Under the pieces are notes generated by a model. That model had not been told where the DNA came from. It made no database searches and saw only the letters and a program-made list of their open reading frames with translations. The translations under genes and the position numbers were made by a program. A stretch of DNA of 64,000 bases from Pseudomonas yamanorum (GTDB taxonomy: Bacteria > Pseudomonadota > Gammaproteobacteria > Pseudomonadales > Pseudomonadaceae), in the NCBI RefSeq assembly GCF_013386765.1, contig NZ_JACARE010000031.1, forward strand, positions 19,877 to 83,876, written 5' to 3'. Positions within the stretch are counted from its first letter, which is position 1; every line of letters begins with the position of its first letter. This document shows, piece after piece, positions 8,801-16,995 of the stretch.

Positions 8801-10103
8801 CTTCGGCCCGTTGACGCTGATTGAGATCGCCGCGCCCCTGGCCTTGCCGGTGGCCGACGTGTCCCAGGCACTCACACGGCTGGAAAGCGAGGGCTACGTG
8901 CTGCGCGGCCGTTTCAGCCCTGGCGCCAGCGACGAACAATGGTGCGAGCGCCACCTGCTGGCGCGCATTCACCGCTACACGGTCAAGCGCCTGCGCCGGG
9001 AAATCGAACCGGTGGCGTTGCAGGATTTCATGCGGTTCCTGTTCGACTGGCAGCACCTGTCAGACGGCACTCGCGGCCAGGGCAGCGCGGTGTTGCCGCA
9101 GATCGTCGCGCAGTTCGAAGGCTACGCCGCCGCCACGTCGGCCTGGGACAGCGACTTGCTCAGCGCACGGATCAAGGATTACTCGCCGAGTTGGCTCGAT
9201 GATTTATGCCGCAGCGGCAAGGTGGTGTGGACGCGCCTGAGCAACAAGGCCGGCGCGACGGCCCTGCGCAGCACGCCGGTGGTGTTGCTGCCTCGCAGCC
9301 AGGTGCCGTTGTGGAGTGGGTTGACCGAAGCACCGGACAGCACCGAGCTGTCGCCCAAGGCGCAGAAAGTCCATCAGGCGCTGCGGGAAAACGGCGCGCT
9401 GTTTTTCGATGAATTGGTCCACGAAGCCCACCTGCTGCGCAGCGAACTGGAAACCGCCTTGCAGGAACTGGTGGGCGCCGGGCTTGCGAACGCCGACAGC
9501 TTCGCCGGCCTGCGCGCCCTGACCACGCCCGCGAGCAAGCGCCAGGCTCGTAGCAGTCGGCGTGGACGCGGGGCATTTGTGGGCGGGATGGACGACGCAG
9601 GGCGTTGGGCCCTGGTACGGCGCGCGCCGGGAACTGTCGGGCCGCATTCGGCAGAAACCCTGGAGCATGTGGCGATGACCTTGCTGCGCCGCTACGGCGT
9701 GGTGTTCTGGCGCCTGCTGGAGCGTGAGGCGGATTGGCTGCCCAGTTGGCGGGAACTGCTGCGCACCTTTCATCGGCTGGAGGCCCGGGGCGAGATTCGC
9801 GGCGGGCGGTTTGTGAGTGGTTTGGCGGGGGAACAGTTTGCGTTGCCGGAAGCGATCCCGCTGCTGCGGGAAGTTCGCCGGCGGCCTCATGACGGCAGCT
9901 TGATTGCCGTGTGCGGCGCCGACCCGCTGAACCTGGTGGGCACGCTGCTGCCGGGTAGCAAGGTGCCGGCGTTGAGCGGTAACCGGCTGGTGTACCGGGA
10001 TGGCGTGCCGGCGGCGGTGGAGATTGCCGGGAAGCAGCAGGTGTTGTTGGAGCTGGATCAGCAGGTGGCGGGGTTGGTGCGGGAGAAGTTGGTCCGCCAT
10101 TGA
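5835..10103 (+). CDS. lhr: Large ATP-dependent DNA helicase Lhr
   Basis: A 1422-residue superfamily 2 helicase of the long Lhr class. Motifs in order are Walker A APTGSGKT (50-57), DEIH box (177-180), SAT (212-214), motif V near 335-346 and motif VI QRVGRSGH (365-372), followed by the Lhr winged-helix and core region and a long C-terminal extension. Lhr translocates 3'-5' on single-stranded DNA and unwinds RNA:DNA hybrids; it acts in DNA repair, and the C-terminal half of E. coli Lhr has been reported to be a uracil-DNA glycosylase. I take the ATG at 5835, which directly precedes the conserved N-terminus; an open extension back to 5727 is not needed. Confidence 0.93.
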   Translation: MNLPESTDTVLHGFHPAVSAWFRSTFPSVTAAQAQAWPLIRQRRSTLIAAPTGSGKTLTAFLAVLDDLVHQGLANGGQLPDQTLVVYVSPLKALSNDIQINLQTPLAGITEHLQRLGLPPLAIRTAVRTGDTPQKDRALMRKHPPHILVTTPESLYVLLGSDSGRQMLASIRTVIVDEIHAIAASKRGSHLALTLERLQGLCREPLTRIGLSATQKPIEAVSRFLVGTDRSCEIVDIGHARPRDLDIEVPPVPLSAVMANDVWDLVYDRLAELARQHRTTLIFVNTRRLAERLARHLSERLGKTAVAAHHGSLAKELRLDAEQRLKAGELQVLIATASLELGIDIGDVDLVCQIASPGSINGFLQRVGRSGHQVGGTPKGRLFATTRDDLIECAALLDCVRRGELDTLLIPVAPLDVLAQQIIAEVSCQEWQEHALLTLIRRASPYAELDERHYQALLQMLAEGYNGRQGIRSAYLHRDAITRTLRGRRGAKLTAVTSGGTIPDNADYSVLLEPQSLNIGSVNEDFAVESIAGDIFQLGNTSYRILRVEAGKVRVEDAHGQPPTIPFWLGEAPGRSAELSFAVARLHGQLDELLAATPGNLQAALDWLTGTLGLNLASAEQLVDYLARARLALSALPSQDTLIMERFFDESGGTQLIIHTPFGSRINRAWGLALRKRFCRTFNFELQAAASEDAIVLSLSTSHSFELDEVWRYLNSNTAEHILIQAVLDAPLFGVRWRWNAGVALALPRYTGGRKVAPQIQRMKSEDLIASVFPDQIACLENLAGEREVPEHPLVEQTLDDCLHEAMDSEGWLALLRRMERGEIRLISRDLPAPSPLAAEILSARPYTFLDDAPLEERRTQAVLNRRWSDPQSTDDLGALDAEAIAGVREEAWPAPNGLDEMHEALMSLACIAESEVTPQWAEWLQALADGGRASRLPIGTDQAVWVAVERLSCLTAIYPNDLPLLPGFDEPWTFDEALVEVLRARLSGFGPLTLIEIAAPLALPVADVSQALTRLESEGYVLRGRFSPGASDEQWCERHLLARIHRYTVKRLRREIEPVALQDFMRFLFDWQHLSDGTRGQGSAVLPQIVAQFEGYAAATSAWDSDLLSARIKDYSPSWLDDLCRSGKVVWTRLSNKAGATALRSTPVVLLPRSQVPLWSGLTEAPDSTELSPKAQKVHQALRENGALFFDELVHEAHLLRSELETALQELVGAGLANADSFAGLRALTTPASKRQARSSRRGRGAFVGGMDDAGRWALVRRAPGTVGPHSAETLEHVAMTLLRRYGVVFWRLLEREADWLPSWRELLRTFHRLEARGEIRGGRFVSGLAGEQFALPEAIPLLREVRRRPHDGSLIAVCGADPLNLVGTLLPGSKVPALSGNRLVYRDGVPAAVEIAGKQQVLLELDQQVAGLVREKLVRH

Positions 10104-10121
10104 AGCCCTGAATGCTTTCCA

Positions 10122-10252
10122 TGTGGTGAGGGAGCTTGCTGTGGCGAGGGAGCTTGCTCCCGCTGGAGTGCGCAGCGCTCCCGCTTTTTTTGGGGCCGCT
10201 ACGCAGCCCAGCGGGAGCAAGCTCCCTCGCCACAGCAAGCTCCCTCGCCACA
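10122..10252. repeat. 45-base near-perfect inverted repeat (REP type) between lhr and the MscS gene
   Basis: Arms 10122-10166 and 10208-10252 are inverted copies matching at 44 of 45 bases. Each arm holds a tandem duplication of an 18-base unit beginning TGTGGCGAGGGAGCTTGC. The 41-base loop contains a run of seven T. Placed between two convergent genes, it could fold into one very long hairpin on either transcript. Confidence 0.92.
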
Positions 10253-10256
10253 GGGT

Positions 10257-12371
10257 TTATTGGGTGCGCGGCTGCTCCGTCAGCACCACCGACGAAGGCG
10301 CCTCCTCTTCCGGCTCATCCACCTGCTGCCCCACCCGCTGCGGCAACATCACCTGCTGTGGATAAGTTTGCGCGAAGTGAACAAAGGCACAGTTATCCAC
10401 AAGCTTTTTCAAGCGCTGGTTAAACGCACGGCTCACCGCATATTGCCCGCCCGACACCGTCCGGAACTGCGCCGTCAGCACCACACCGTTAAGGTCCATC
10501 TTGTCGACGCCAAACACCTCCAGCGGCCCTTGCAGGTTGTACTTGAGGAACACGTCATCGCGGATCGACTGCCCCGCCTCGCGGATCAATTCCACGGCCT
10601 TGTCGACATCGGTGTCATAGGTGAACTGCACCGAGAAGAATGCATAGGCGAACTGCCGCGACTGGTTGGTGACGGCCTTGATCTGCCCGAACGGCACCGA
10701 GTGCACAAACCCCTTGCCGTCCCGCAGGCGCAGGGTGCGGATGGTCAGGCCCTCGACCGTGCCGGCGTGGCCGGAGTCGAGCACCACCCAATCGCCAATC
10801 GACAGGGTGTCTTCGATGATGATGAACAGGCCGGTGATCACGTCCTGCACCAGTTGCTGGGAGCCAAAACCAATGGCCAGCCCTACCACCCCGGCACCCG
10901 CCAGCAGCGGTGCGACGTTGATCCCCAGGTTGGCCATGGTAGTGATCGCACAGATCACCACCAGGATGATTTTCACCGCGTTGCGCAGCAGCGGCAGGAT
11001 AGTTTTCACCCGCGTGCTTGGCTGGCGGCTGGAGCGTTTGTTGACCGGGGGTTTCAGCGCTTCCTGAATCGCGGTGTCGAGCACCACCCAGAACAGCCAG
11101 GTCACCAACAGGATCAACCCGATGCTGCTCAGGGAGTCGCTGATCGCCCGGCCCACGGAGTTACGCTGGGCAAATTCAAACAGCGACACGCCCCAGATCC
11201 GCCCGAGGATTTCGATAAAGGCGATGGCCATCACGATGCGCAACAGCGCATGCAGCAGGCTGAGGAACCGCTCCTTGTAGGCGCTGCTGCGCTGCACCGC
11301 CACCGTGCTGCGGGACTGGAACAGGTGCTGCAACACCGTGCTGAGAAACACCGTGCCAATCAGCAAAATCGTGGTGAACAGCGCGCAACGCAGGGCTTTC
11401 TGGCTGTCGTCACCAGCGCCGATCAGGTTGATGGCCGACACCAGCACCATCAACAGAATCGGCCAATACCACAGCCCGGAAAACACCCGCAGGGATTGCT
11501 GCACCGCCGGGTGTTTCAAGCGTTGGGCCAAAGGCCGGTTGCGGATCAAATGCGCCACCGGCCGACGCAGGCGAATCACCAGCATGCCGAAGATTACCGA
11601 GGCAAACAGCCCGGTGAAGATCGCGACGCTGGCGGTGATATTGCCCCCCAGCTGGCGGGCGATCTGCGGGCTGGTCAGCGCATCGCTGAGGGCGGCGAGG
11701 AAGCCGATCAGGAACAGGGGCTTGGGGCAGTAGTCACGAATAATCCGCACGGCCGGGCGCTTGTGGCCGACGTTGAACATGACGATGACGCACAGCAGCA
11801 TCGAGGTGGAAAAAATACCGCTGCTGGTGGCGTAGGCAAAACACAGCGCCAGCGCGCGGCCCACGGACGTGGGCAGGAAGTGGCTGACGTAGAGCGTCAA
11901 TGGCAGGCAGATCAAGGCGGGGATCGTGTAGGGAATCAGGTAACCCAGCAACGCCTGAAGGCGCTGGCGTGGTGCGATATGCCGCTGCTGGTTCAGACGC
12001 TTGACGAGGAACCGACCCAACAGGGTCAACATCGCAAACGCGCCGATCCACACACCGGACAACAACAGGAAATCCCCGGCCACACTCCATGAGGAACGCT
12101 CGGACGGCTGGTTGACCAGCTTGTCTACCTCGTCTGCCGCCCGATCGGCCCGCAGGCGCCAGGCGTCGATCAGATTCTGGTTGAGGTCGAGTTTGTCCTG
12201 CACACCATCGATGCTGGAACTGATGGCGCCGAGCAGGCCGCCTTCCACCAACAGTTCCGGCTTGGCCGGGGTGGCAGGCTCTGGAGCCGCGGGAGCGGTG
12301 GCCGCTTGCAGCGCGCCACTGCTGCAAAACAGCAGCGTACCAAGCAGTAGCACAGTCTTTAAATTCAACAA
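10257..12371 (-). CDS. Large MscS-family mechanosensitive ion channel
   Basis: A 704-residue inner-membrane protein. A signal peptide (about 1-24) leads to a periplasmic stretch with a coiled segment (45-90), then about ten membrane helices from residue 100 on. The MscS pore region lies at roughly 465-525 (VAPLLAGAGVVGLAIGFGSQ then QDVITGLFIIIED), and the cytoplasmic MscS beta and C-terminal domains follow. The C-terminus is an acidic tail. It would open on membrane tension to release solutes in osmotic downshock. Start codon is TTG at 12371, chosen because GAAGGAG lies nine bases upstream and the only nearby GTG is out of frame. Confidence 0.88.
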   Translation of the reverse strand: MLNLKTVLLLGTLLFCSSGALQAATAPAAPEPATPAKPELLVEGGLLGAISSSIDGVQDKLDLNQNLIDAWRLRADRAADEVDKLVNQPSERSSWSVAGDFLLLSGVWIGAFAMLTLLGRFLVKRLNQQRHIAPRQRLQALLGYLIPYTIPALICLPLTLYVSHFLPTSVGRALALCFAYATSSGIFSTSMLLCVIVMFNVGHKRPAVRIIRDYCPKPLFLIGFLAALSDALTSPQIARQLGGNITASVAIFTGLFASVIFGMLVIRLRRPVAHLIRNRPLAQRLKHPAVQQSLRVFSGLWYWPILLMVLVSAINLIGAGDDSQKALRCALFTTILLIGTVFLSTVLQHLFQSRSTVAVQRSSAYKERFLSLLHALLRIVMAIAFIEILGRIWGVSLFEFAQRNSVGRAISDSLSSIGLILLVTWLFWVVLDTAIQEALKPPVNKRSSRQPSTRVKTILPLLRNAVKIILVVICAITTMANLGINVAPLLAGAGVVGLAIGFGSQQLVQDVITGLFIIIEDTLSIGDWVVLDSGHAGTVEGLTIRTLRLRDGKGFVHSVPFGQIKAVTNQSRQFAYAFFSVQFTYDTDVDKAVELIREAGQSIRDDVFLKYNLQGPLEVFGVDKMDLNGVVLTAQFRTVSGGQYAVSRAFNQRLKKLVDNCAFVHFAQTYPQQVMLPQRVGQQVDEPEEEAPSSVVLTEQPRTQ

Positions 12372-12547
12372 AACACCGGGCTCCTTCAGAAGGGTCTGTA
12401 AGGAACTGACGGGTTTGAGGCGCGATCGTTCCCCAGCACGTGGATCCGTGCGCTACAGGCAAATATCAAATGCCAATACCTGTCTTTTTCCGCACAAGCC
12501 AACCGCCGAGACTGCGCTCCTGATTGAAACCCACCGGAGTTGCAGCC

Positions 12548-13750
12548 ATGCCCATTGCCTTGCTCGCGCTGACCCTCAGCGCTTTTGCCATCGGGACGAC
12601 CGAGTTCGTCATCGTTGGCCTGTTACCTACCATCGGCGCCGACCTTGGCGTAGACCTGCCGTCTGCCGGCCTGCTGGTCAGCCTCTACGCCCTGGGCGTG
12701 GCCATCGGCGCGCCGGTGCTCACCGCCCTCACCGGCAAAGTGCCGCGCAAATTGCTGCTGTTGTCGCTGATGGTGCTGTTCACCCTCGGCAACCTGCTGG
12801 CCTGGCAGGCGCCGAGTTATGAATCCCTGGTGCTGGCACGGATCGTCACCGGCCTGGCCCACGGGGTGTTTTTCTCGATTGGTTCCACCATCGCCACCAG
12901 CCTGGTGCCCAAGGAAAAAGCCGCCAGCGCGATTGCCATCATGTTTACCGGCCTCACCGTGGCGCTGGTGACCGGTGTGCCGCTGGGGACGTTTATCGGC
13001 CAGCATTTCGGCTGGCGCGAAACCTTCCTCGCCGTCTCGGCCCTGGGCTTGATCGCGTTTATCGGCAGCCTGCTCTATGTGCCGAACACCATCGCCCACA
13101 GCAAACCGGCGTCGCTGTTGCAGCAACTGCAAGTGCTTAAACAACCAAGGTTGCTGTTGGTGTACGCCATGACAGCAGTTGGTTACGGCGGCTCGTTCAT
13201 CGCGTTCACTTACCTGGCGCCGATCCTCCAGGACATCTCCGGGTTCAGCGCCGGCACCGTCAGCCTGGTGTTGCTGGTGTACGGCATCTCGGTGGCCGTG
13301 GGTAATATCTGGGGCGGCAAACTGGCCGACAAACGCGGCCCGATCAGCGCCCTGAAAATCATCTTCGCCCTGCTCGCTGCCGTGCTGTTCGTACTGACCC
13401 TGACCGCCGGCAACCCATGGCTGGCCCTGGCCACGGTGCTGGTGTGGGGCGCGGTCGCTTTCGGCAACGTGCCCGGCTTGCAGGTGTATGTGGTGCGCCA
13501 GGCGGAACATCACACACCGAACGCGGTGGACGTGGCCTCGGGCTTGAACATCGCAGCGTTCAATTTGGGGATCGCCGGTGGCGCGTGGGCCGGCGGCTTG
13601 ATCGTCGCTCACATGGGCTTGATCCACACCGCGTGGATTGGTGGCTCGGTAGTGTTGGTGGCGTTGGCGCTGACGGCCTGGAGCGGTCGACTTGACCGCT
13701 TGGGCCCGGTGTATGCCGAGAGCTCGACCCGGGTGGTTGGCGGGCACTGA
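12548..13750 (+). CDS. MFS transporter, DHA1 family (AraJ/YdhP-like efflux)
   Basis: A 400-residue, 12-helix major facilitator. It opens with LLALTLSAFAIGTTEFVIVGLLP, the start typical of AraJ/YdhP/PbuE-like proton-driven exporters. The loop 2-3 motif reads LTGKVPRKLLL, and motif C-like GVPLGTFIGQHFGWRETF follows. The substrate cannot be read from sequence. I chose the ATG with GGAG eight bases upstream; a TTG eight codons earlier lies before that sequence. It stands alone, with a REPIN downstream. Confidence 0.85.
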   Translation: MPIALLALTLSAFAIGTTEFVIVGLLPTIGADLGVDLPSAGLLVSLYALGVAIGAPVLTALTGKVPRKLLLLSLMVLFTLGNLLAWQAPSYESLVLARIVTGLAHGVFFSIGSTIATSLVPKEKAASAIAIMFTGLTVALVTGVPLGTFIGQHFGWRETFLAVSALGLIAFIGSLLYVPNTIAHSKPASLLQQLQVLKQPRLLLVYAMTAVGYGGSFIAFTYLAPILQDISGFSAGTVSLVLLVYGISVAVGNIWGGKLADKRGPISALKIIFALLAAVLFVLTLTAGNPWLALATVLVWGAVAFGNVPGLQVYVVRQAEHHTPNAVDVASGLNIAAFNLGIAGGAWAGGLIVAHMGLIHTAWIGGSVVLVALALTAWSGRLDRLGPVYAESSTRVVGGH

Positions 13751-13774
13751 TCCAGCAGGACAAACACAAAACAC

Positions 13775-13867
13775 CTGTGGGAGCCGGGCTTGCCCGCGAT
13801 GGCGGTGGGTCAGTGGCATCAATGTCTGCTGACACTCCGCAATCGCGGGCAAGCCCGGCTCCCACAG
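13775..13867. repeat. REPIN with perfect 26-base arms
   Basis: Arms 13775-13800 and 13842-13867 are perfectly inverted, on the theme TGTGGGAGCCGGGCTTGCCC. The 41-base loop has no other feature. It fills the spacer between the MFS gene and the ybhP-clsB-ybhN operon. Confidence 0.93.
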
Positions 13868-13965
13868 TGGGTAGGTGCCGTCTGTAGGACCATCGAAACT
13901 TTCTGCCAAATTCCACAGTCATCCAAAAACGGAGGTCACTCGACACCCAACCCACGGGAGCAACC

Positions 13966-14742
13966 ATGACCCACCCGGAGCTGATGCCCATCACGCCCAC
14001 CGAAACCATCACCCGCTTCAGGGTGCTGACGGTCAACACCCACAAGGGCTTCACCGCGCTCAACCGGCGTTTCATCCTGCCCGAGCTGCGGGAGGCGATT
14101 CGCAGCGTGGCCGCCGACGTGGTGTTCCTCCAGGAAATCCACGGCACCCACGAGCGCCATCCCAAGCGCTACAGCAACTGGCCGAGCATGCCGCAGTACG
14201 AGTTCCTCGCCGACAGCATCTGGCCGCAGTTCGCCTACGGCCGCAACGCGGTGTATCCCCATGGCGACCACGGCAATGCGTTGCTGTCGAAATTCCAGAT
14301 CATCCGCTACGACAATCTCGACATTTCCCAGAGCGGCCACGAAAGCCGCGGGCTGCTGCATTGTGTGCTGCGCTTGCCGGGCAACGTGCAGGAGGTGCAC
14401 GCCATCTGCGTGCACCTGGGGCTGCGGGAAGTACATCGCCAGCAGCAACTGCGATTGATCGCACAGCGGATCGCCGAGATTCCAGCCGACGCCCCGGTGA
14501 TTGTCGCCGGTGACTTCAATGACTGGCGCCAGCGCGCCGATCTTGCCCACTGCGGCCTGCGGGAAGTGTTTATCGAAACCCAGGGCAAGCCGGCCCGCAC
14601 CTTCCCGGCGCGCTTGCCGTTGCTGCCCCTGGACCGCATCTATGTGCGCAACCTCAAGGTGCATCAGCCGCAGGTGCTGACCAGCCGTCCGTGGTCGCAT
14701 TTGTCGGATCACGCGCCGCTGTCGGTGGAGATCGAGCTATGA
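13966..14742 (+). CDS. ybhP: Endonuclease/exonuclease/phosphatase-family protein (YbhP-like)
   Basis: A 258-residue protein of the EEP superfamily, a metal-dependent phosphodiesterase fold. Visible signatures are the Asn of VNTHKG near the N-terminus, the metal-binding Glu in VVFLQEIHG, the HLGL segment, the Asp-Asn pair in AGDFNDW and the final SDHAPL. It lacks a signal peptide. It is first in the same three-gene order as E. coli ybhP-clsB-ybhN; its ATG..TGA end overlaps the clsB start by four bases. Its substrate is unknown. The context suggests a phospholipid or headgroup phosphodiester. Confidence 0.87.
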   Translation: MTHPELMPITPTETITRFRVLTVNTHKGFTALNRRFILPELREAIRSVAADVVFLQEIHGTHERHPKRYSNWPSMPQYEFLADSIWPQFAYGRNAVYPHGDHGNALLSKFQIIRYDNLDISQSGHESRGLLHCVLRLPGNVQEVHAICVHLGLREVHRQQQLRLIAQRIAEIPADAPVIVAGDFNDWRQRADLAHCGLREVFIETQGKPARTFPARLPLLPLDRIYVRNLKVHQPQVLTSRPWSHLSDHAPLSVEIEL

Positions 14743-16037
14743 ACAGCGCACCACTGGAAAAGGTCGCGGTGGAACACATCGCCACCGATCAGCCGCCGGA
14801 CGACGCAGTGGCCAAGGACCTGGATTACGGCTGGCAGAGCGACAACCAGATTGAGTTGCTGGAGAACGGCGAGGCCTACTTCCCCAAGGTGTTCGAGGCG
14901 ATGCGCCAAGCCCAGCGGGAGATCTTGCTGGAGACCTTTATCCTGTTCGAAGACAAGGTCGGCCACGAACTAAAAGGCATTTTGATCGAGGCGGCGCAGC
15001 GTGGCGTGAAGGTGGTCGCGAGCCTCGATGGCTTTGGTTGCGGCGAGCTGAGCCCGGGGTTTCTCGGCGAGCTGAGCCAGGCCGGCGTGACCGTGCAGAT
15101 GTTCGACCCGGCGAGCAAGACTTTGGGCTTTCGCACCAACTGGTTTCGCCGCCTGCACCGCAAGATTGTGGTGGTAGATGCCAGCGTGGCGTTTATCGGC
15201 GGGATCAATTTTTCGGCCGATCACCTGGGGGATTTCGGCCCCGAGGCCAAGCAGGATTATGCCGTGCAGGTACAAGGCCCGGCCGTGGCCGACCTGCATC
15301 ATTTCGCCCTCGCACAAAGTGGCCGGCGCGTGCGCAAGCGCCGTGGCTGGCGGCGCGAGCAACGGCCGTCGCCATGGGCGGCAGGCGAAGGCGATGGCCT
15401 GGTGCGGCTGATTTACCGGGACAACCTGCAACACCGTACCGACATTGAAGAAGCCTACCTGCACGCCCTGCGCAAGGCCCAGCGGCGGGTAGTCATCGCC
15501 AACGCGTACTTTTTCCCCGGCTACCGCCTGCTGCGGGAAATCCGCAATGCCGCGCGCCGTGGCGTGCAGGTGCAATTGATCATGCAGGGCCAGCCGGATG
15601 TGCTGCTGGCCAAGTTGGCGGCACGCATGCTGTACGACTATTTGCTCAAGGAAGGCGTGGTGATCCACGAGTACTGCCAACGCCCGTTGCACGGCAAGGT
15701 GGCTTTGGTGGACGAGCAATGGAGCACCGTGGGTTCGAGCAACCTCGACCCGCTGAGCCTGTCGCTGAACCTTGAGGCCAATGTGCTGATTCGGGATCGC
15801 GGCTTCAATCAACAGTTGTTCGAACGCCTGGAATACCTGAGCCGGAACCACTGCAAGACCATGCCGGAAAACCGCACGCCTCGCGGCTGGTTCTGGCGGG
15901 TGACGGTGGGGTTTGTGGTGTTCCATGTGCTGCGGCATTTTCCCTCGTGGACCGGCTGGTTGCCGGCCCACAAGCCGAGGTTGAAACCCTTCGTCCATGA
16001 GGAGCGCCCGGACCATGACCCAAGCTCGCACCGCTGA
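14739..16037 (+). CDS. clsB: Cardiolipin synthase B (phospholipase D family)
   Basis: A 432-residue PLD-type enzyme with two HKD motifs, HRKIVVVD (His140, Lys142, Asp147) and HGKVALVD (His317, Lys319, Asp324), each followed by the usual G-G/S-x-N element. ClsB condenses phosphatidylglycerol to cardiolipin at the inner membrane. There are no N-terminal membrane helices, as in ClsB and unlike ClsA; one possible hydrophobic helix lies near the C-terminus (about 385-405). It overlaps ybhP by four bases and the next gene by 23, so the three are one translationally coupled operon. Confidence 0.92.
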   Translation: MNSAPLEKVAVEHIATDQPPDDAVAKDLDYGWQSDNQIELLENGEAYFPKVFEAMRQAQREILLETFILFEDKVGHELKGILIEAAQRGVKVVASLDGFGCGELSPGFLGELSQAGVTVQMFDPASKTLGFRTNWFRRLHRKIVVVDASVAFIGGINFSADHLGDFGPEAKQDYAVQVQGPAVADLHHFALAQSGRRVRKRRGWRREQRPSPWAAGEGDGLVRLIYRDNLQHRTDIEEAYLHALRKAQRRVVIANAYFFPGYRLLREIRNAARRGVQVQLIMQGQPDVLLAKLAARMLYDYLLKEGVVIHEYCQRPLHGKVALVDEQWSTVGSSNLDPLSLSLNLEANVLIRDRGFNQQLFERLEYLSRNHCKTMPENRTPRGWFWRVTVGFVVFHVLRHFPSWTGWLPAHKPRLKPFVHEERPDHDPSSHR

Positions 16038-16995
16038 AGAAAGCGCCCAACCCGGCTTTTTGAAGCGCTGGAAAAAACCGCTGACGGTGGTGTTTTTCCT
16101 GGTGCTGATCGTGTTGTTCACCCTGCTCGCCCGGCGTATCGACTGGAGCGAAGTGTTCGACACCCTCGGGAATTTCAAGCTTCGCACCCTGCTGATCGCG
16201 GGTGCGCTGACCCTGTGCAGTTTCCTGGTGTATTCATGCTTCGACCTGATCGGCCGCACCTACATCCGCCAGCCGTTGCGCTGGAAGCAGATCCTGCCGG
16301 TGGGCATCATCAGCTATGCCTTCAACCTCAACCTGAGCGCCTGGGTCGGCGGCATCGCCATGCGCTACCGGCTGTATTCACGGTTGGGGGTGAGCAGCGG
16401 GAACATCGCGAAGATTCTCGGGCTGAGCCTGGCCACCAACTGGTTTGGCTACATGGCGATTGCCGGCGCGGTGTTCAGCAGCGGGCTGGTGACCTTGCCG
16501 CCAGGGTGGAAGCTCAGCAGTGGCGCGCTGCAAGGCGTTGGCGCGCTGTTGGTACTGGCGAGCCTGGGTTATCTGCTGGCCTGTCGCTTGTCGAAAAAGC
16601 GCGCGTGGTCGGTACGCGGGATTGAAATCAGCCTGCCGTCGTTGCGCATGGCTGTGTTGCAGTTAGCACTCGGCGCGCTGAACTGGTCGCTGATGGCGGC
16701 GGTGATCTTCACCCTGCTGCCCAAGCAACTGGATTACCCGGTGGTACTCGGGGTGTTGCTGATCAGCAGCATCGCCGGGGTAGTCACGCATATCCCGGCG
16801 GGGCTTGGGGTGCTGGAGGCGGTATTTATCGCCCTGCTGCAGCACGAAGCCTCCCGTGGCAGTTTGCTCGCGGGATTGATCGCCTATCGCGCGATCTACT
16901 TCATCCTGCCGCTGCTGGTGGCCCTGGTGATGTACCTCGCGGTGGAAGCCAAGGCCAAGGCGCTACGGGTGAAGAAGACGCCTACGACTGGATGA
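16015..16995 (+). CDS. ybhN: YbhN-like lysylphosphatidylglycerol synthase-type membrane protein
   Basis: A 326-residue integral membrane protein of the LPG_synthase_TM/UPF0104 family, with about eight hydrophobic segments and the conserved central stretch NLSAWVGGIAMRYRLYSRLG. It corresponds to the membrane half of MprF without the catalytic domain. These proteins are thought to move or bind lipids; the exact role is unknown. The ATG at 16015 has an AGGAG sequence ten bases upstream. It begins inside clsB, and its last 14 bases overlap the end of the convergent hydrolase gene. Confidence 0.85.
   Translation: MTQARTAEESAQPGFLKRWKKPLTVVFFLVLIVLFTLLARRIDWSEVFDTLGNFKLRTLLIAGALTLCSFLVYSCFDLIGRTYIRQPLRWKQILPVGIISYAFNLNLSAWVGGIAMRYRLYSRLGVSSGNIAKILGLSLATNWFGYMAIAGAVFSSGLVTLPPGWKLSSGALQGVGALLVLASLGYLLACRLSKKRAWSVRGIEISLPSLRMAVLQLALGALNWSLMAAVIFTLLPKQLDYPVVLGVLLISSIAGVVTHIPAGLGVLEAVFIALLQHEASRGSLLAGLIAYRAIYFILPLLVALVMYLAVEAKAKALRVKKTPTTG

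Noticed and set aside
10260..12092. 610-codon plus-strand frame opposite the MscS gene, and similar frames opposite lhr (5994-7511, 7590-9056), the ABC permease (2036-3253) and the MFS gene (12623-13909)
   Set aside because: High-GC antisense shadows: products are rich in His, Gln, Arg and Gly, with no domain pattern, while the opposite strand encodes clear families.
1175..13867. Repeated inverted elements as a CRISPR array or transposon ends
   Set aside because: Repeats are scattered singly between genes, are inverted pairs rather than regular direct repeats with spacers, and no cas or transposase gene is near.
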